Source of the DNA: Rhizobium sp. BK313
GTDB lineage: Bacteria > Pseudomonadota > Alphaproteobacteria > Rhizobiales > Rhizobiaceae
Assembly: GCF_014193655.1 (NCBI RefSeq)
Contig: NZ_JACHZQ010000004.1
Location: 620,001-684,000, forward strand
Length of the DNA stretch: 64,000 nt
Direction: 5' to 3'
Shown here: positions 24,489 to 33,573 of the stretch, piece after piece
Numbering within the stretch: the first letter of the stretch is position 1
Layout: each line of letters starts with the position of its first letter
Position numbers and translations under genes: made by a program
The notes under the pieces: model-generated
Databases searched by the model: none
What the model saw: only the letters and a program-made list of their open reading frames with translations
Told to the model about the DNA's origin: nothing

Positions 24489-24590
24489 TTATGCGGCGAG
24501 GAAGTTGATCAGGAGCTCGGCGGTTTCATTGGGATTTTCTTCCGGGAAGAAATGGCCTGCCTTCACCGCCTGACCCTGGATTCGGCTTAA
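24489..24590 (-). pseudogene. Alpha/beta hydrolase C-terminal remnant
   Basis: Minus-strand codons ending at 24489 read VKAGHFFPEENPNETAELL then INFLAA and a stop, the C-terminal catalytic-His region of haloalkane/haloacetate dehalogenase-like hydrolases. Nothing else of that gene is present. The following stretch to 24791 contains no gene, only hairpins. Confidence 0.55.
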
Positions 24591-24760
24591 AAGAAGACGA
24601 GGCGATGCGTTGGATGACCGCATCGCTTTGAAGTTGCCTAGCTTGTCGCTAGCGCCGTCTCGAGGCCGCCGGGATTCCTAGGTGACGGCCTCGGCCAGGG
24701 GCCTGAGGTAAATTCTTGTTCCTATTTTTCACGCGGCCGATCGCGTGAAGTGTTGAAGGC

Positions 24761-24782
24761 ACCCGGAAGCGAGCTTCCGGGT
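24761..24782 (-). terminator. Hairpin downstream of amidase gene
   Basis: A perfect 9-bp stem (ACCCGGAAG/CTTCCGGGT) with a CGAG loop lies ten bases beyond the amidase stop. There is no strong T run, so it may terminate or protect the 3' end. A second 8-bp hairpin (TTCACGCG/CGCGTGAA) is at 24728-24749. Confidence 0.5.
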
Positions 24783-24791
24783 ACCTCAATG

Positions 24792-26195
24792 TTAGATGGA
24801 CGGATGCAGGTCACGAACCGGGCTCAACTGCTCCAGGCGCAAGGCGGCATCGAACATCGTCGTTTCTGCGTACATGGAGGAGACGATCTGCACGCCGATC
24901 GGCAACCCATTATGGCTCGTCCCGAAGCGCAGCGTCATTGCCGGATTGCCCGTGAGGCTGAAGATCGAGGTCGCGTTCATGACCTGGAACGGCGAGTATG
25001 CCTGGCCATTGATCACGACATCCTCGAGACCATGCTTAGTAGCCGGGAACGGAGTTACCGGGCAGAGCAGCACGTCGTAACGCTGGAAGTACTCGGCGAA
25101 GGTGTCGCGAAGCTGCTCCTGAACCTGCTCGCCGGCGACAAAGTCCTGGATCGAGGTGTCCGGTGTGCCGAAGATCGCCTTGACGTGATGGAAAACCTCG
25201 TCTTCGCGGCCGGCAGTAACCTTCTCGAATACCGAGCGGGTTTCCATCTGCTGCAGCTGCCAGAAGATGGTGACGCCATCGGTTTCCTTCAGGATCGGCA
25301 GGCTGACCTCTTCAACCTGAGAGCCGGCGGCGGCAAGTGCCTTGGCCGCTTCCTTGACGGTCGCAGTAACTTCAGGATCGAGCGGGCCGAAGAAGTCGGT
25401 CAACCAGCCCACGCGCAGCGGGCGCTTGGACGTGCCCACGCCGGTGTCAACGCCCGGTGCAATGGCAGAATAGCCGTCGATGCCATCGGGGCCGGCGAGC
25501 AGAGAATAGGCAAGCGCGACATCGCGGACGCTGCGCGCCATCGGGCCGATATGCCAGAAGCGGCGGGGAACCCGCGGCCAGTGACCCGTCGCCGGTACGC
25601 GACCGTGGGTCGCCTTGAGGCCGACGATGCCGGTATGCGCCGCCGGACCACGGGTGGAGATGGCGACGTCACTGCCGAGACCAAGCGGAGACATGCCTGC
25701 CGCGATCGCAGCGGATTCGCCACCGCTCGATCCGCCCGGGGTGTAGTCGAGATTCCAGGGATTGTTCGTGCGGCCGGTCAGCAGATTGTCGGTCTCGACC
25801 GAGTAAGCGAATTCGGGCGGATTCGTCTTTGCGATGAGGATACCGCCAGCAGCCTTTAACCGCGCAACGGCGGTGGCGTCGGTATCGGGAACGTGTCCTT
25901 TGAAGATCGGCGAGCCGCGCTGCGTGAGGACGCCTGCCGTGTCGATGCTGTCCTTGACCGTAAACGGAACACCATGGAGAGCGCCGAGCGTGTCACCGGC
26001 CATCACTGCCGCCTCGGCCTTCTTGGCGGCTTCCAGCGCGCCGCCGGCCAGCGTGACGATCGCGTTCACCTGGGGATTGACCGCCTCGATACGATCGAGA
26101 TGCGCCTTGACGACCTCAACAGGCGAGACCTGCTTGGTGCGGATGAGTTCAGCCAGCTTGGTGGCATCGGTGTAGTGGAGTTTATCCTGTTGCAT
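24792..26195 (-). CDS. Amidase signature-family hydrolase
   Basis: 467-residue Ser-Ser-Lys amidase. The catalytic Lys is in PFTVKDSIDTAG. The Gly/Ser-rich signature is GGSSGGESAAIAAGMSPLG. The nucleophile region GSDVAISTRGPAAH is less canonical than the usual GSDxGGSIR. The family hydrolyses aryl or aliphatic amides, or carbamoyl compounds; the substrate is unknown. AAGGATGG precedes the ATG. It diverges from a TetR gene across an 18-bp palindrome, so repression by that TetR protein is likely. Confidence 0.92.
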   Translation of the reverse strand: MQQDKLHYTDATKLAELIRTKQVSPVEVVKAHLDRIEAVNPQVNAIVTLAGGALEAAKKAEAAVMAGDTLGALHGVPFTVKDSIDTAGVLTQRGSPIFKGHVPDTDATAVARLKAAGGILIAKTNPPEFAYSVETDNLLTGRTNNPWNLDYTPGGSSGGESAAIAAGMSPLGLGSDVAISTRGPAAHTGIVGLKATHGRVPATGHWPRVPRRFWHIGPMARSVRDVALAYSLLAGPDGIDGYSAIAPGVDTGVGTSKRPLRVGWLTDFFGPLDPEVTATVKEAAKALAAAGSQVEEVSLPILKETDGVTIFWQLQQMETRSVFEKVTAGREDEVFHHVKAIFGTPDTSIQDFVAGEQVQEQLRDTFAEYFQRYDVLLCPVTPFPATKHGLEDVVINGQAYSPFQVMNATSIFSLTGNPAMTLRFGTSHNGLPIGVQIVSSMYAETTMFDAALRLEQLSPVRDLHPSI

Positions 26196-26211
26196 TTTTC
26201 CATCCTTTTAC

Positions 26212-26229
26212 CTAACTAACGTTAGTTAG
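26212..26229. promoter_or_regulatory. 18-bp perfect palindrome, probable TetR operator
   Basis: CTAACTAAC-GTTAGTTAG lies 17 bp upstream of the amidase start and 77 bp before the divergent TetR start, covering the likely promoters. Confidence 0.75.
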
Positions 26230-26305
26230 TCTCAGATAGAAGCAAACTTTCCCTTGGTCAACCCCCTTTTTTCGATTAACTGGGGCCGACCAGAAAGGCA
26301 TTGAA

Positions 26306-26869
26306 ATGAGCTCGAATGCGCGCGAAGACATCCTTGAGGCCGCGAAGAAGTCGGCGCAGGCCCACGGATATGGCGGCCTCAGTATGCGTGATCTCGCAGC
26401 TGAGGTAGGCATCAAGGCTGCCAGTCTTTATTATCATTTCCCGAGCAAGGCCGACTTGGCGTCAGCGGTCGCGAAGCGCTACTGGGAGGACGCTGCCGCT
26501 GATCTCGAAAAGATCTGGGAAGAGAATTCCGATCCCGCCGAGCGACTACGCTTTTTCCCGGAAACCTTTCGCCGGGCGCTCGAAAACGAGAACCGCATGT
26601 GCCTCTGCAGTTTCATGGGTGCCGAGTATGATGACCTGCCGGACCCGGTGAAAAAGGAAGTGCAGATCTTCGCCGACGTCAATGTCGCATGGTTGAAGAA
26701 GGCGCTGGTTGCTGCCGGCGCCGTCCAGCCGGATGCGAGCGAGGCACACGCCAAAGCTGTCTTCGCTGCGGTGGCAGGTGCTCAGTTGATGGCAAGAAGC
26801 CGTGCGGACATCTCACTCTACGACACTCTCATCGATAGCTACCGGACAGCGGGGCTTCTGCCCGCCTGA
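26306..26869 (+). CDS. TetR-family transcriptional regulator
   Basis: 187 residues. The N-terminal TetR helix-turn-helix reads MRDLAAEVGIKAASLYYHF, with the usual PSKADL after it. The all-helical C-terminal ligand domain includes MCLCSFMGAEYDDLP, typical of the AcrR/YcdC-like group. It probably represses the divergent amidase and itself through the 26212-26229 palindrome. The inducer is unknown. Confidence 0.92.
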   Translation: MSSNAREDILEAAKKSAQAHGYGGLSMRDLAAEVGIKAASLYYHFPSKADLASAVAKRYWEDAAADLEKIWEENSDPAERLRFFPETFRRALENENRMCLCSFMGAEYDDLPDPVKKEVQIFADVNVAWLKKALVAAGAVQPDASEAHAKAVFAAVAGAQLMARSRADISLYDTLIDSYRTAGLLPA

Positions 26870-27055
26870 TCCCGCGGACACGATCGCTAGCTCGACGAAC
26901 CTTGCCAGATCGCTCTTGAGGCGGTTCGTGTTATGCGGCGACGTCCCACCTTTGTGAGCTGTCGCTGCTTCGTGCACAGTGATCGCGAGACGGAATGATC
27001 AGGCAATGTCCGCCGACTATTCCGCCACTGCTTCCGCAATTCTCTGCTGTAGGAC

Positions 27056-27480
27056 TTATCGGCGTCGGGTTAAGGTAGGACGTGAGGTCTCTGATCGGGC
27101 GACCTGAAGATGAGCGATTTCACTCCACATTTGCATCGCCGCCCCTTGCAGCTCGCGATGATGGTGAGATGGAATATCGGGGCGGGGAATGTGGAAGAGG
27201 TTGGCGATTGGATCATGGATCGAGACAAAACGCTGATGCTGTCGTTTAGACTTCAAGCGCTTCATGATCCGCTCTCGCCGCCGGATCGATTGATGGGAGT
27301 TCTCTGCCCGGTTGTTCAATCCCTTATGTGATCGATGCTCGGCACCGGGCATAATATCTCGCTTTGCGGCGTCATAGGACCGTAGCTTATCGGTGATCAT
27401 GACCCCGGGGTGTTTGAGCTTGGCGTTTCGGTAGCTTGCGCATCAGGCGCTTTGCAGCCTTGGCATCGCGACGGCTTTGC
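27056..27480 (-). pseudogene. IS6-family transposase remnant, frameshifted and 5'-truncated
   Basis: The C-terminal part (ITDKLRSYDAAKRDIMP, HRSHKGLNNRAENSHQ, RRRERIMKRLKS) is that of IS6/IS26-type DDE transposases. Upstream codons RRDAKAAKRLMRKL continue the protein in a different frame, so there is a frameshift near 27400. The N-terminal half and recognisable terminal repeats are missing. The 26870-27055 stretch is featureless. Confidence 0.75.
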
Positions 27481-27637
27481 ACGAGGGCGTGGAACCTTGA
27501 AAGGACTCGAACCGGCCGTGGTTTGAACCCTTATCGGACAGTCAATCGATAGAGGACGGGTTGTGCAAAAGTTTGAGTTGACCGTTTTCGATGGCGAGGC
27601 GAAACTTGCAGCCTGCAGCAAGGCAGGAGGAAAAACG

Positions 27638-27943
27638 ATGGACGAGCCAGACCGCTGGCGCCACATGACAACCGCGCCAAAAGACGGCAGTCGGATCCTC
27701 GTCACGATCCGCCCGTCTGAACAGGGGCCGGCAGAAGTTGACCTCGCGTATTGGTCGAATGGCGATCAGTTCGGTGCAGAAGGCTGGCGTGCTTCTGATT
27801 CCTCGCCCGGCCGCCTCGTCCAATATGCCGAACCGGAATTGAAGTGCTGGATGCCAATGCCCTCGGCCAATCTCAATCGCACCTCCATGCCCTCCCCCTG
27901 GGAAGGCGACGACGCCCAGCAGCTCGACGGGTCAGGGATTTAA
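27638..27943 (+). CDS. Conserved hypothetical protein
   Basis: 101 residues. It starts with WRHMTTAPKDGSRILVTI, a pattern common in small proteobacterial and phage-like proteins of unknown role. The rest is soluble, with WSNGDQFGAEGWRASD and a Pro/Asp-rich tail. AGGAGG seven bases upstream strongly supports the ATG at 27638 over 27563. Function unknown. Confidence 0.7.
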   Translation: MDEPDRWRHMTTAPKDGSRILVTIRPSEQGPAEVDLAYWSNGDQFGAEGWRASDSSPGRLVQYAEPELKCWMPMPSANLNRTSMPSPWEGDDAQQLDGSGI

Positions 27944-28112
27944 GAACTCGCGCCGCCATGTTGCGAGGATTCGATACGCGGCGGATGGCAAAATCCTGGT
28001 GAGCTACCCACAACCATCCTTGGACGCCTTGAGATCCAATCAGGAGTGGATAGCGGCGGGATGATCGATCTTGTCTCCTCCTTCCAATTGCATCGCAAGA
28101 TGCGGACACTAG

Positions 28113-28250
28113 TTGGGCTTGATGAGCTGGTTGCACTTCCTGGCCAATAGCCCACAGGAGAGCCCCCATTTCTCCAGCGATCGCGGTGATCGCGATGGCT
28201 TTGTACTGCTTTCCGACAGGACGTTGGTCGGGGTCTCCTTGAACGGCAGC
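28113..28250 (-). pseudogene. Possible IS110-type transposase C-terminal fragment
   Basis: The minus frame reads YKAIAITAIAGEMGALLWA then IGQEVQP, resembling the 'VVAIARELAGFLWAI' end of IS110/IS1111 transposases. It is a short fragment without a start; identification is tentative. Between 27944 and 28112 a plus-strand frame ends ...LRSNQEWIAAG without a start; I do not recognise it. Confidence 0.35.
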
Positions 28251-28349
28251 CTGCGCTACAGCGGATCGAGCAACACCATCAACACCGAATTCTGGGACGT
28301 ACGTTCGAAACGAGGCGCTGGATGGCCGATACGTCGGTCTCCGCCGCAG

Positions 28350-28546
28350 TCGGGAAGATGGAGAAGCTGTTCGATCCGTCGAGCGACTGCGACATCTAGA
28401 TGGGAGTCGATCCCATTCTGGTAGTCGGTGTCGGGGTTCTCGAAATTGTAGGTCACGTCAGCGGTGGTGGAGAACCCCCAGCCCGTCGTGGTGTCGAGAT
28501 ATGTGTATCCCGCGCCCGCATCGACAGCCGCATGCCCAATTCCCAG
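28350..28546 (-). pseudogene. Outer-membrane beta-barrel (MetA-pathway/phenol-type) fragment
   Basis: VDAGAGYTYLDTTTGWGFS then TADVTYNFENPDTDYQNGIDSHLD matches the central strands of the 'transporter / MetA-pathway of phenol degradation' outer-membrane family. The signal peptide and remaining strands are absent on both sides. It is a remnant. Confidence 0.6.
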
Positions 28547-28738
28547 ATTGGCGCGACGGGTAGGGATCGTATGATCCGACCGATATGTCGCCCGTGACAT
28601 AGGTTTTTCGCCAACGCGCGCCGTTAGGCCCTTGCTGCGAAGGCGGTTCGCGATGCCGTCAGCATAGGAAGTTCGCCGCTCCCCTCCTTGGGCCAACTTG
28701 AAGCCTGACAGAGATCTCCTGTCCGTGACGGGACTTTC

Positions 28739-29005
28739 TTACGCGAACCGGACCGCCGTTCTCGCGCGCGCCTTTGCCGCATACTCCTCGCGATCGCGAG
28801 GAGGTTGAGAAGTCTCCAGAGAATCGAGCAGCTCGCGGGCGCACGCCGCGATCGAACTGACCGCGCGCTCGAACGCGACCTCATTGCGCTTCGACGGTTT
28901 GGTCGTCCCGCTCACCTTGCGTACGAACTGGAGCGCGGCATCATGGATCTCCTCGTCCGTCGCTGGCGGATCGAAATTGAACAGGGGTTTTATATTTCGG
29001 CACAT
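28739..29005 (-). CDS. DUF2277 family protein
   Basis: 88 residues, nearly identical in layout to DUF2277: MCRNIKPLFNFDPPATDEE, ALQFVRKVSGTTKPSK and a C-terminal LLDSLETSQPPRDREEYAAK. GGGAGC precedes the ATG. Function unknown; the conserved N-terminal Cys may be important. It is a stand-alone gene. Confidence 0.88.
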   Translation of the reverse strand: MCRNIKPLFNFDPPATDEEIHDAALQFVRKVSGTTKPSKRNEVAFERAVSSIAACARELLDSLETSQPPRDREEYAAKARARTAVRFA

Positions 29006-29310
29006 GACTTGCTCCCGGTCATCTTCTCTCTGTTACTGGAAGGAGGGGTGGGCCGGCACAGAAAGTAGTCCAGTGAGCGTTAATTGCAACCGATCCAATG
29101 ACGGAACGCTGCGCGACGCAAGGCAGGGCGCAGCCTCTTCAGTCCGGTTTGTTGCTGTCGGCTTTAATGTTGAAAACACACTGGTAGCTGATCTCGACTT
29201 TGCCCAATAAGTTGGCGGCGGCGCGAGACCGAAAGTCTTGAAACGAAATATGACCGAAATTACCTCCATTCGCATAGGAGATTGTCGATAGGCGAAAGGA
29301 GGAAACTACG

Positions 29311-29541
29311 ATGACCGGGCGGTTTGTCAGCAAGCACGATGAGCCACTAACCTCGAATGATCTCGATATTTGCCAAGGGGCCTTGGATGAAATTTTAGCG
29401 AGGCTAAAGGTTGGCAAGGACACAGAGGAGGCGCAACGAGTGGCGGCGATCATCATAGAGCTTTACCGACAAGGCGTGCAAAAAGAATCGCAACTGATCG
29501 AACTGGCGGCCGCAGCGCGAGGAATCAGTGATCCGGATTGA
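29311..29541 (+). CDS. Small conserved hypothetical protein
   Basis: 76-residue, mostly helical acidic protein (LDICQGALDEILARLKVG; AAIIIELYRQGVQKESQL). GGAGGA precedes the ATG. It is of a size and type often seen in rhizobia, with no known function. The 29006-29310 stretch upstream shows nothing else. Confidence 0.65.
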   Translation: MTGRFVSKHDEPLTSNDLDICQGALDEILARLKVGKDTEEAQRVAAIIIELYRQGVQKESQLIELAAAARGISDPD

Positions 29542-29625
29542 TTGCCAATGGTTCCTCTAGCGATACGCTGGTGAACTTGATCTTATATTGAGTGGCGCTA
29601 GAATCTCATCACACGCTCACTTCTC

Positions 29626-29649
29626 CCCCGTCGTTCAGGCGGGGTTCCT
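29626..29649 (+). terminator. Probable rho-independent terminator
   Basis: CCCCG/CGGGG stem with a 9-base loop followed by TTCCTTTTT, about 85 bp after the 29541 stop. A second, weaker hairpin with TTTT lies near 29725-29745. Nothing else is seen in 29542-29935 except a small dyad, ATGGAA-N6-TTCCAT, at 29875-29892 before tauA. Confidence 0.55.
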
Positions 29650-29935
29650 TTTTGGAATATTTGTTTGTGCCTATTGGCTAACAAACTAGGGTTGTTTTGA
29701 TCGAAACTCAGCAGCTTCACCCTACGCCCCTCGTTGAGGTGAGGCTTTTCTGTGTGACGTATCCTCCCGATAGTTCTTGGCATCCGATATCTCGAAGCTT
29801 TCCCGCGTGATGGACGACTGTTTTACGAATCCGATCTTTCTTGGAAAAGAAAATCTATAAAAACGATAAACATTATGGAAACTTCGTTCCATCCTTACCG
29901 CGTTGGTTGACGGATGAACTGAGAGGGTAAAAACC

Positions 29936-30943
29936 ATGCGCATCAAAACAATTCTCGGAGCCTTCGGTCTGATCGCTTCGCTACTTTCTTCCGCTCACGC
30001 GGAAGACGCCAACAAAGTCGTCATCGCTTACCAAACGGGCGCGGTTCCGTACCTCGTCGGCATTGCCAATGGTGAGCTTGCTAAAGAGACTGGTTGGAAC
30101 ATCGAATTCCGGCGATTCAACTCCGGTGCAGACATCTTCGCAGCTATTGCGTCGGGCGACGTCCAGCTAGGAGATGTCGGCTCCAGTCCGTATGCCGCCT
30201 CGGTCAGCAAGGAGCTCGATGTGAAGGGCATATATGTTACGGCGGGCGCGGGTGACAGCGAAGCCCTCGTCGTGCGGCCGGATATCAAATCTGCAGCGGA
30301 CCTCAAGGGGAAGAAATTTTCTGCGGCCCCGGTCTCCACCGATCACTACCAATTGCTGGCTTACCTGAAGCAGGAAGGTCTTTCAGAGAAAGACACGCAG
30401 GTCATCGCTATGCCCCAGCCGCAGATCGTGGCTGCGTGGAAGCGCGGAGATATTGACGGCGCATTTGTATGGGATCCGGCGCTCACTGAACTGAAGAAAG
30501 ACGGCAAGGTCCTGATCACATCGGGTGAGGTGTCCAAACGTGGCGCTCCGGTCTTTAGCGCACTTGTCGTAACCGGCGACTTCGCGAAGAAGAATCCCGA
30601 ATTCCTTTCGAAATACGTTGGGCTCATCGACAAATATTATGTCGATTTCGCAAAACACCCCGACGCGTGGGGGCCGACCTCCGACAACATAAAGCTGATC
30701 GCCAAATTGCAAGGCGGGACCCCAGAGGAGAATGCTGGCTGGCTTAAGACCACCGTCGTCGTTCCCCTTCAGGAACAGGTGACCGAGGCTTGGCTCGGCG
30801 GAGGTGACAAGGGTGGTCTAGCCAAGACGCTCAAGGACACGGCGCAGTTCCTCAAGGAGCAAAAAAAGATCACTGCTGTGAAGGACAGCTACGCCGAGTT
30901 CGTTGATCCGAAATTTGCGGCCGCCGCCCTTGCTTCGAACTAG
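29936..30943 (+). CDS. tauA: Taurine-type ABC transporter solute-binding protein
   Basis: 335 residues. A Sec signal peptide (LGAFGLIASLLSSAHA) is followed by a SsuA/TauA fold: VVIAYQTGAVPYLVGIAN, then the FNSGADIFAAIASGDVQLG segment and GDIDGAFVWDPAL. It delivers taurine or a related sulfonate to the permease. It is the first gene of a tauABC operon; no tauD dioxygenase follows. The hairpin at 30961-30984 separates it from tauB. Confidence 0.9.
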   Translation: MRIKTILGAFGLIASLLSSAHAEDANKVVIAYQTGAVPYLVGIANGELAKETGWNIEFRRFNSGADIFAAIASGDVQLGDVGSSPYAASVSKELDVKGIYVTAGAGDSEALVVRPDIKSAADLKGKKFSAAPVSTDHYQLLAYLKQEGLSEKDTQVIAMPQPQIVAAWKRGDIDGAFVWDPALTELKKDGKVLITSGEVSKRGAPVFSALVVTGDFAKKNPEFLSKYVGLIDKYYVDFAKHPDAWGPTSDNIKLIAKLQGGTPEENAGWLKTTVVVPLQEQVTEAWLGGGDKGGLAKTLKDTAQFLKEQKKITAVKDSYAEFVDPKFAAAALASN

Positions 30944-30960
30944 CAGTCTCTGGAACCTCT

Positions 30961-30984
30961 CGGCGGCCCGAACAGTGGCCGCCG
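30961..30984 (+). terminator. GC-rich intercistronic hairpin between tauA and tauB
   Basis: A perfect 8-bp stem, CGGCGGCC/GGCCGCCG, has an 8-base loop and is followed by TTTAAAT. It probably attenuates or stabilises the tauA message so that binding protein exceeds the ATPase and permease. Confidence 0.5.
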
Positions 30985-31006
30985 TTTAAATCACTGGAAC
31001 TCAACC

Positions 31007-31801
31007 ATGCTTTCCATTCGAAACGCCACCGTGAAATTCCGGGCCGCTGACGGAACCGAAGTTCACGCTCTGGATAGTGTCTCCTTTGACATTCCGCCGG
31101 ATTCCATTGTCGTGGCGCTTGGCGCGTCCGGATGCGGAAAGTCCACACTGCTAAACGCCATTGCAGGGTTCCAACCCTTGACTGAAGGGACGATTTCTAT
31201 CGACGGCGAGGCGGTCAATGGCCCGGGCGGAGATCGCGGTGTGGTCTTCCAAAAAGATACGTTGCTTCCCTGGTCAAGCGTCTTAGACAATGTGGCACTT
31301 GGCCTGCGGTATCGCGGTGTGCCGAAACCGGAACGGCATCGTCAAGCCAGGGACCTTCTGAAGCTCGTTGACCTGTCTGATTTCGAAGCGAAACCACCCT
31401 ATGAGCTATCAGGCGGGATGCGCCAGAGAGTTGGTATCGCACGCGCACTTGCAACCGATCCAAAGATATTGCTGATGGATGAACCGTTCGGTGCACTCGA
31501 CAGCCTGACACGGGAAAACATGCAGCAACTTCTGGCAGCCATTTGGGCCAGGACAGGGAAGCAAATCTTCTTCATCACGCATTCGATCGAAGAGGCGCTT
31601 ACGCTTGGCACGCATATCTTGGTGATGTCCCCAAGGCCAGGGCGGATCGTAGCCCGCTATGAAGCTGATTTCGTCCGGCAGTTCGCTTTGTCCGGCGACA
31701 TTGGACCTGTCCTCGCGAATCCTCGGTTCGTGTCGCTACGAGAGGAAATACGCTCCATCATCCACAAGCCCGCTACTGGCAACGAGCGCCAGGCTGCCTA
31801 A
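31007..31801 (+). CDS. tauB: Taurine-type ABC transporter ATP-binding protein
   Basis: 264 residues. Walker A GASGCGKSTLLNAIAG, signature LSGGMRQRVGIARAL, Walker B ILLMDEPFGALD and H-loop FITHSIEEAL are all intact. It energises import with TauC, 35 bp downstream. The closely related SsuB/NitT group cannot be excluded for substrate. Confidence 0.92.
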   Translation: MLSIRNATVKFRAADGTEVHALDSVSFDIPPDSIVVALGASGCGKSTLLNAIAGFQPLTEGTISIDGEAVNGPGGDRGVVFQKDTLLPWSSVLDNVALGLRYRGVPKPERHRQARDLLKLVDLSDFEAKPPYELSGGMRQRVGIARALATDPKILLMDEPFGALDSLTRENMQQLLAAIWARTGKQIFFITHSIEEALTLGTHILVMSPRPGRIVARYEADFVRQFALSGDIGPVLANPRFVSLREEIRSIIHKPATGNERQAA

Positions 31802-31836
31802 AAAGCAGTGTCAATCAGAGATTTGAGGAACATGAG

Positions 31837-32682
31837 ATGAGTGCAGTAATCGATTCCGCATCGGTTGTTTCCGGCGGCGAGGCGAAGCGTGCGTCTAGAC
31901 CACTCCCTCTCCGAAAGGCCGGGGGCACCCTGGCTATAAGTTCTGCCACACTCGTCGGTTTGCTAGTTCTTTGGGTGCTCGCAACGAAGTACCGTCTCGC
32001 GTCTCCGCTGTTTCTGCCATCGCCAATGGACGTCGCTACCCAGGCACTTGCCGTGGCATCGGAAGGTTATGCAAACGGCACGCTCCTCGACCACATCCTT
32101 GCCAGCCTCGGGCGTATCGGCGCGGCGCTCGCATTCGGTATCGGCTTGGGTGTTCCCGTCGGACTTCTGATGGGCGTCAATCGGTGGGCAAAGGGAATTC
32201 TCGGCGTGCCGATCGACATATACTGGGGCCTCCCTCCCCTGGCATATCTGCCGCTGCTGATCATCTGGCTGGGTATTGGCGAAGCATCGAAGATCCTTCT
32301 TCTTAGCCTGGCTGCGTTCGCTCCGATTTGTTTTGCCGCCCAGGCTGGGGTTCGCTCGGTGCCGCAGGAGCGCATCAACGCAGCGCGATCACTCGGCGCA
32401 AATTCATATCAGGTATTTTCGACGATAGTTCTTCCATCAGCGCTTCCAGAGATTCTCACAGGCGTTCGCATTGCAATAGGAGCCACTCTTTCCACGTTGG
32501 TGGCCGCCGAGTTGATCGCCGCTCAATCCGGCCTGGGCTACATGATTATGTCGGCAGCAAACTTCCTCGCAACCGACGTCGTCTGCGTGGGTCTAATCGT
32601 TATCGCAATCTTCGCCTTCGTCTTTGCGATAGGTATGCGTTTCCTGGAACAGCGGCTCGTACCCTGGAAGGGAAAGCTCTGA
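31837..32682 (+). CDS. tauC: Taurine-type ABC transporter permease
   Basis: 281-residue inner-membrane permease with about six helices. The BPD_transp_1 EAA-type loop is AARSLGANSYQVFSTIVLP, and ISATLVGLLVLWVLA is the first helix. A cytoplasmic N-terminal extension of about 30 residues is present. It is the last gene of the tauABC operon; nothing is recognised between 32683 and 32989 beyond the leader of the next gene. Confidence 0.92.
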   Translation: MSAVIDSASVVSGGEAKRASRPLPLRKAGGTLAISSATLVGLLVLWVLATKYRLASPLFLPSPMDVATQALAVASEGYANGTLLDHILASLGRIGAALAFGIGLGVPVGLLMGVNRWAKGILGVPIDIYWGLPPLAYLPLLIIWLGIGEASKILLLSLAAFAPICFAAQAGVRSVPQERINAARSLGANSYQVFSTIVLPSALPEILTGVRIAIGATLSTLVAAELIAAQSGLGYMIMSAANFLATDVVCVGLIVIAIFAFVFAIGMRFLEQRLVPWKGKL

Positions 32683-32989
32683 TTTAGGAGCGGGCCATAA
32701 GATTATTTCCGGCTACCTCGTTCTGTTTGGCTCTTTTCGAAAGCTGACGCACCTCCTTCCGCGGCAGCCTCTTTCGTTTTCGGAGTCAGCGTGGTCACCT
32801 TTGTAAGGGAATTATATTTTTCGAGTCATGGATATCCAGGCCGGCTGTTGTTCATAGGCTGAACTCAATCTGCAGTTGAAATTTGCAACACGCTTCTCGG
32901 CGATGGTCGTTTTTAGTCTGCTTCCTATATTAAGACACCGTTCCGTCAGCGCGCCGCTGCTGGAAAACGAAACTGGGAGAAAGCCGACA

Positions 32990-33196
32990 ATGGCAACTGG
33001 CACTGTAAAATGGTTCAATGCGACGAAGGGTTTCGGCTTCATTCAGCCGGACGACGGCAGCGCGGATGTATTCGTTCATATCTCGGCAGTAGAACGTGCC
33101 GGCATGCGCGGTTTGAATGATGGCCAGAAGATCACCTACGAACTAGTGAAGGATCGCAAGTCCGGCAAGATGTCGGCCGACAACCTAGACGCCTAA
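32990..33196 (+). CDS. Cold shock domain protein
   Basis: 68-residue CspA-type single-stranded nucleic-acid-binding protein. RNP1 is KGFGFI and RNP2 is VFVHIS. GGGAGAA lies nine bases before the ATG; the longer frame to 32876 is the untranslated leader. Long A/T-rich leaders are usual for csp genes. It acts as an RNA chaperone. Confidence 0.95.
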   Translation: MATGTVKWFNATKGFGFIQPDDGSADVFVHISAVERAGMRGLNDGQKITYELVKDRKSGKMSADNLDA

Positions 33197-33339
33197 CGCG
33201 TCGTCGAAGTGATGCATCTTAGCAAAATCGGTTTAGTGCCGGCTTTGCCGAACAAGCGATCGGCTGTGGTTTGGCGCTAGAATTAGGCTGAGTCTCACCT
33301 TAAGTGTCGCCGCGCAGGCGATGGTCCAGCGCCTTAGCC

Positions 33340-33573
33340 CTTGGTGTGTTGGGGCATGATTGCTCGTGAGCCTACCCAACAAGATGCAGATTGGATTGCG
33401 ATACTCCTCGTAGATGGGGTAGCACGGCCGTCGTCGCAGAAGGGCTTGGTCATCGGCGTTTCAATAGAGGTCGGGCGGAATGTGCTGACCCGAATTCCAC
33501 TCGACGCAAGTTCGAGCGCCATGCAGCGCGAAAAGCCTTCCATGGCCCATTTGGTTGAGCGAGCGATTATTCT
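33340..33573 (-). pseudogene. Short-chain dehydrogenase C-terminal fragment
   Basis: STKWAMEGFSRCMALELAS then GIRVSTFRPTSIETPMTKPF is the segment after the catalytic Tyr-Lys of an SDR; the Tyr itself and the cofactor site are missing. It abuts the stop of the monooxygenase gene and is a remnant. Confidence 0.6.

Noticed and set aside
24750..25859. Long plus-strand frame (369 codons) opposite the amidase gene
   Set aside because: It is a mirror of the amidase reading frame in GC-rich DNA; the amidase has all family motifs and this frame has none.
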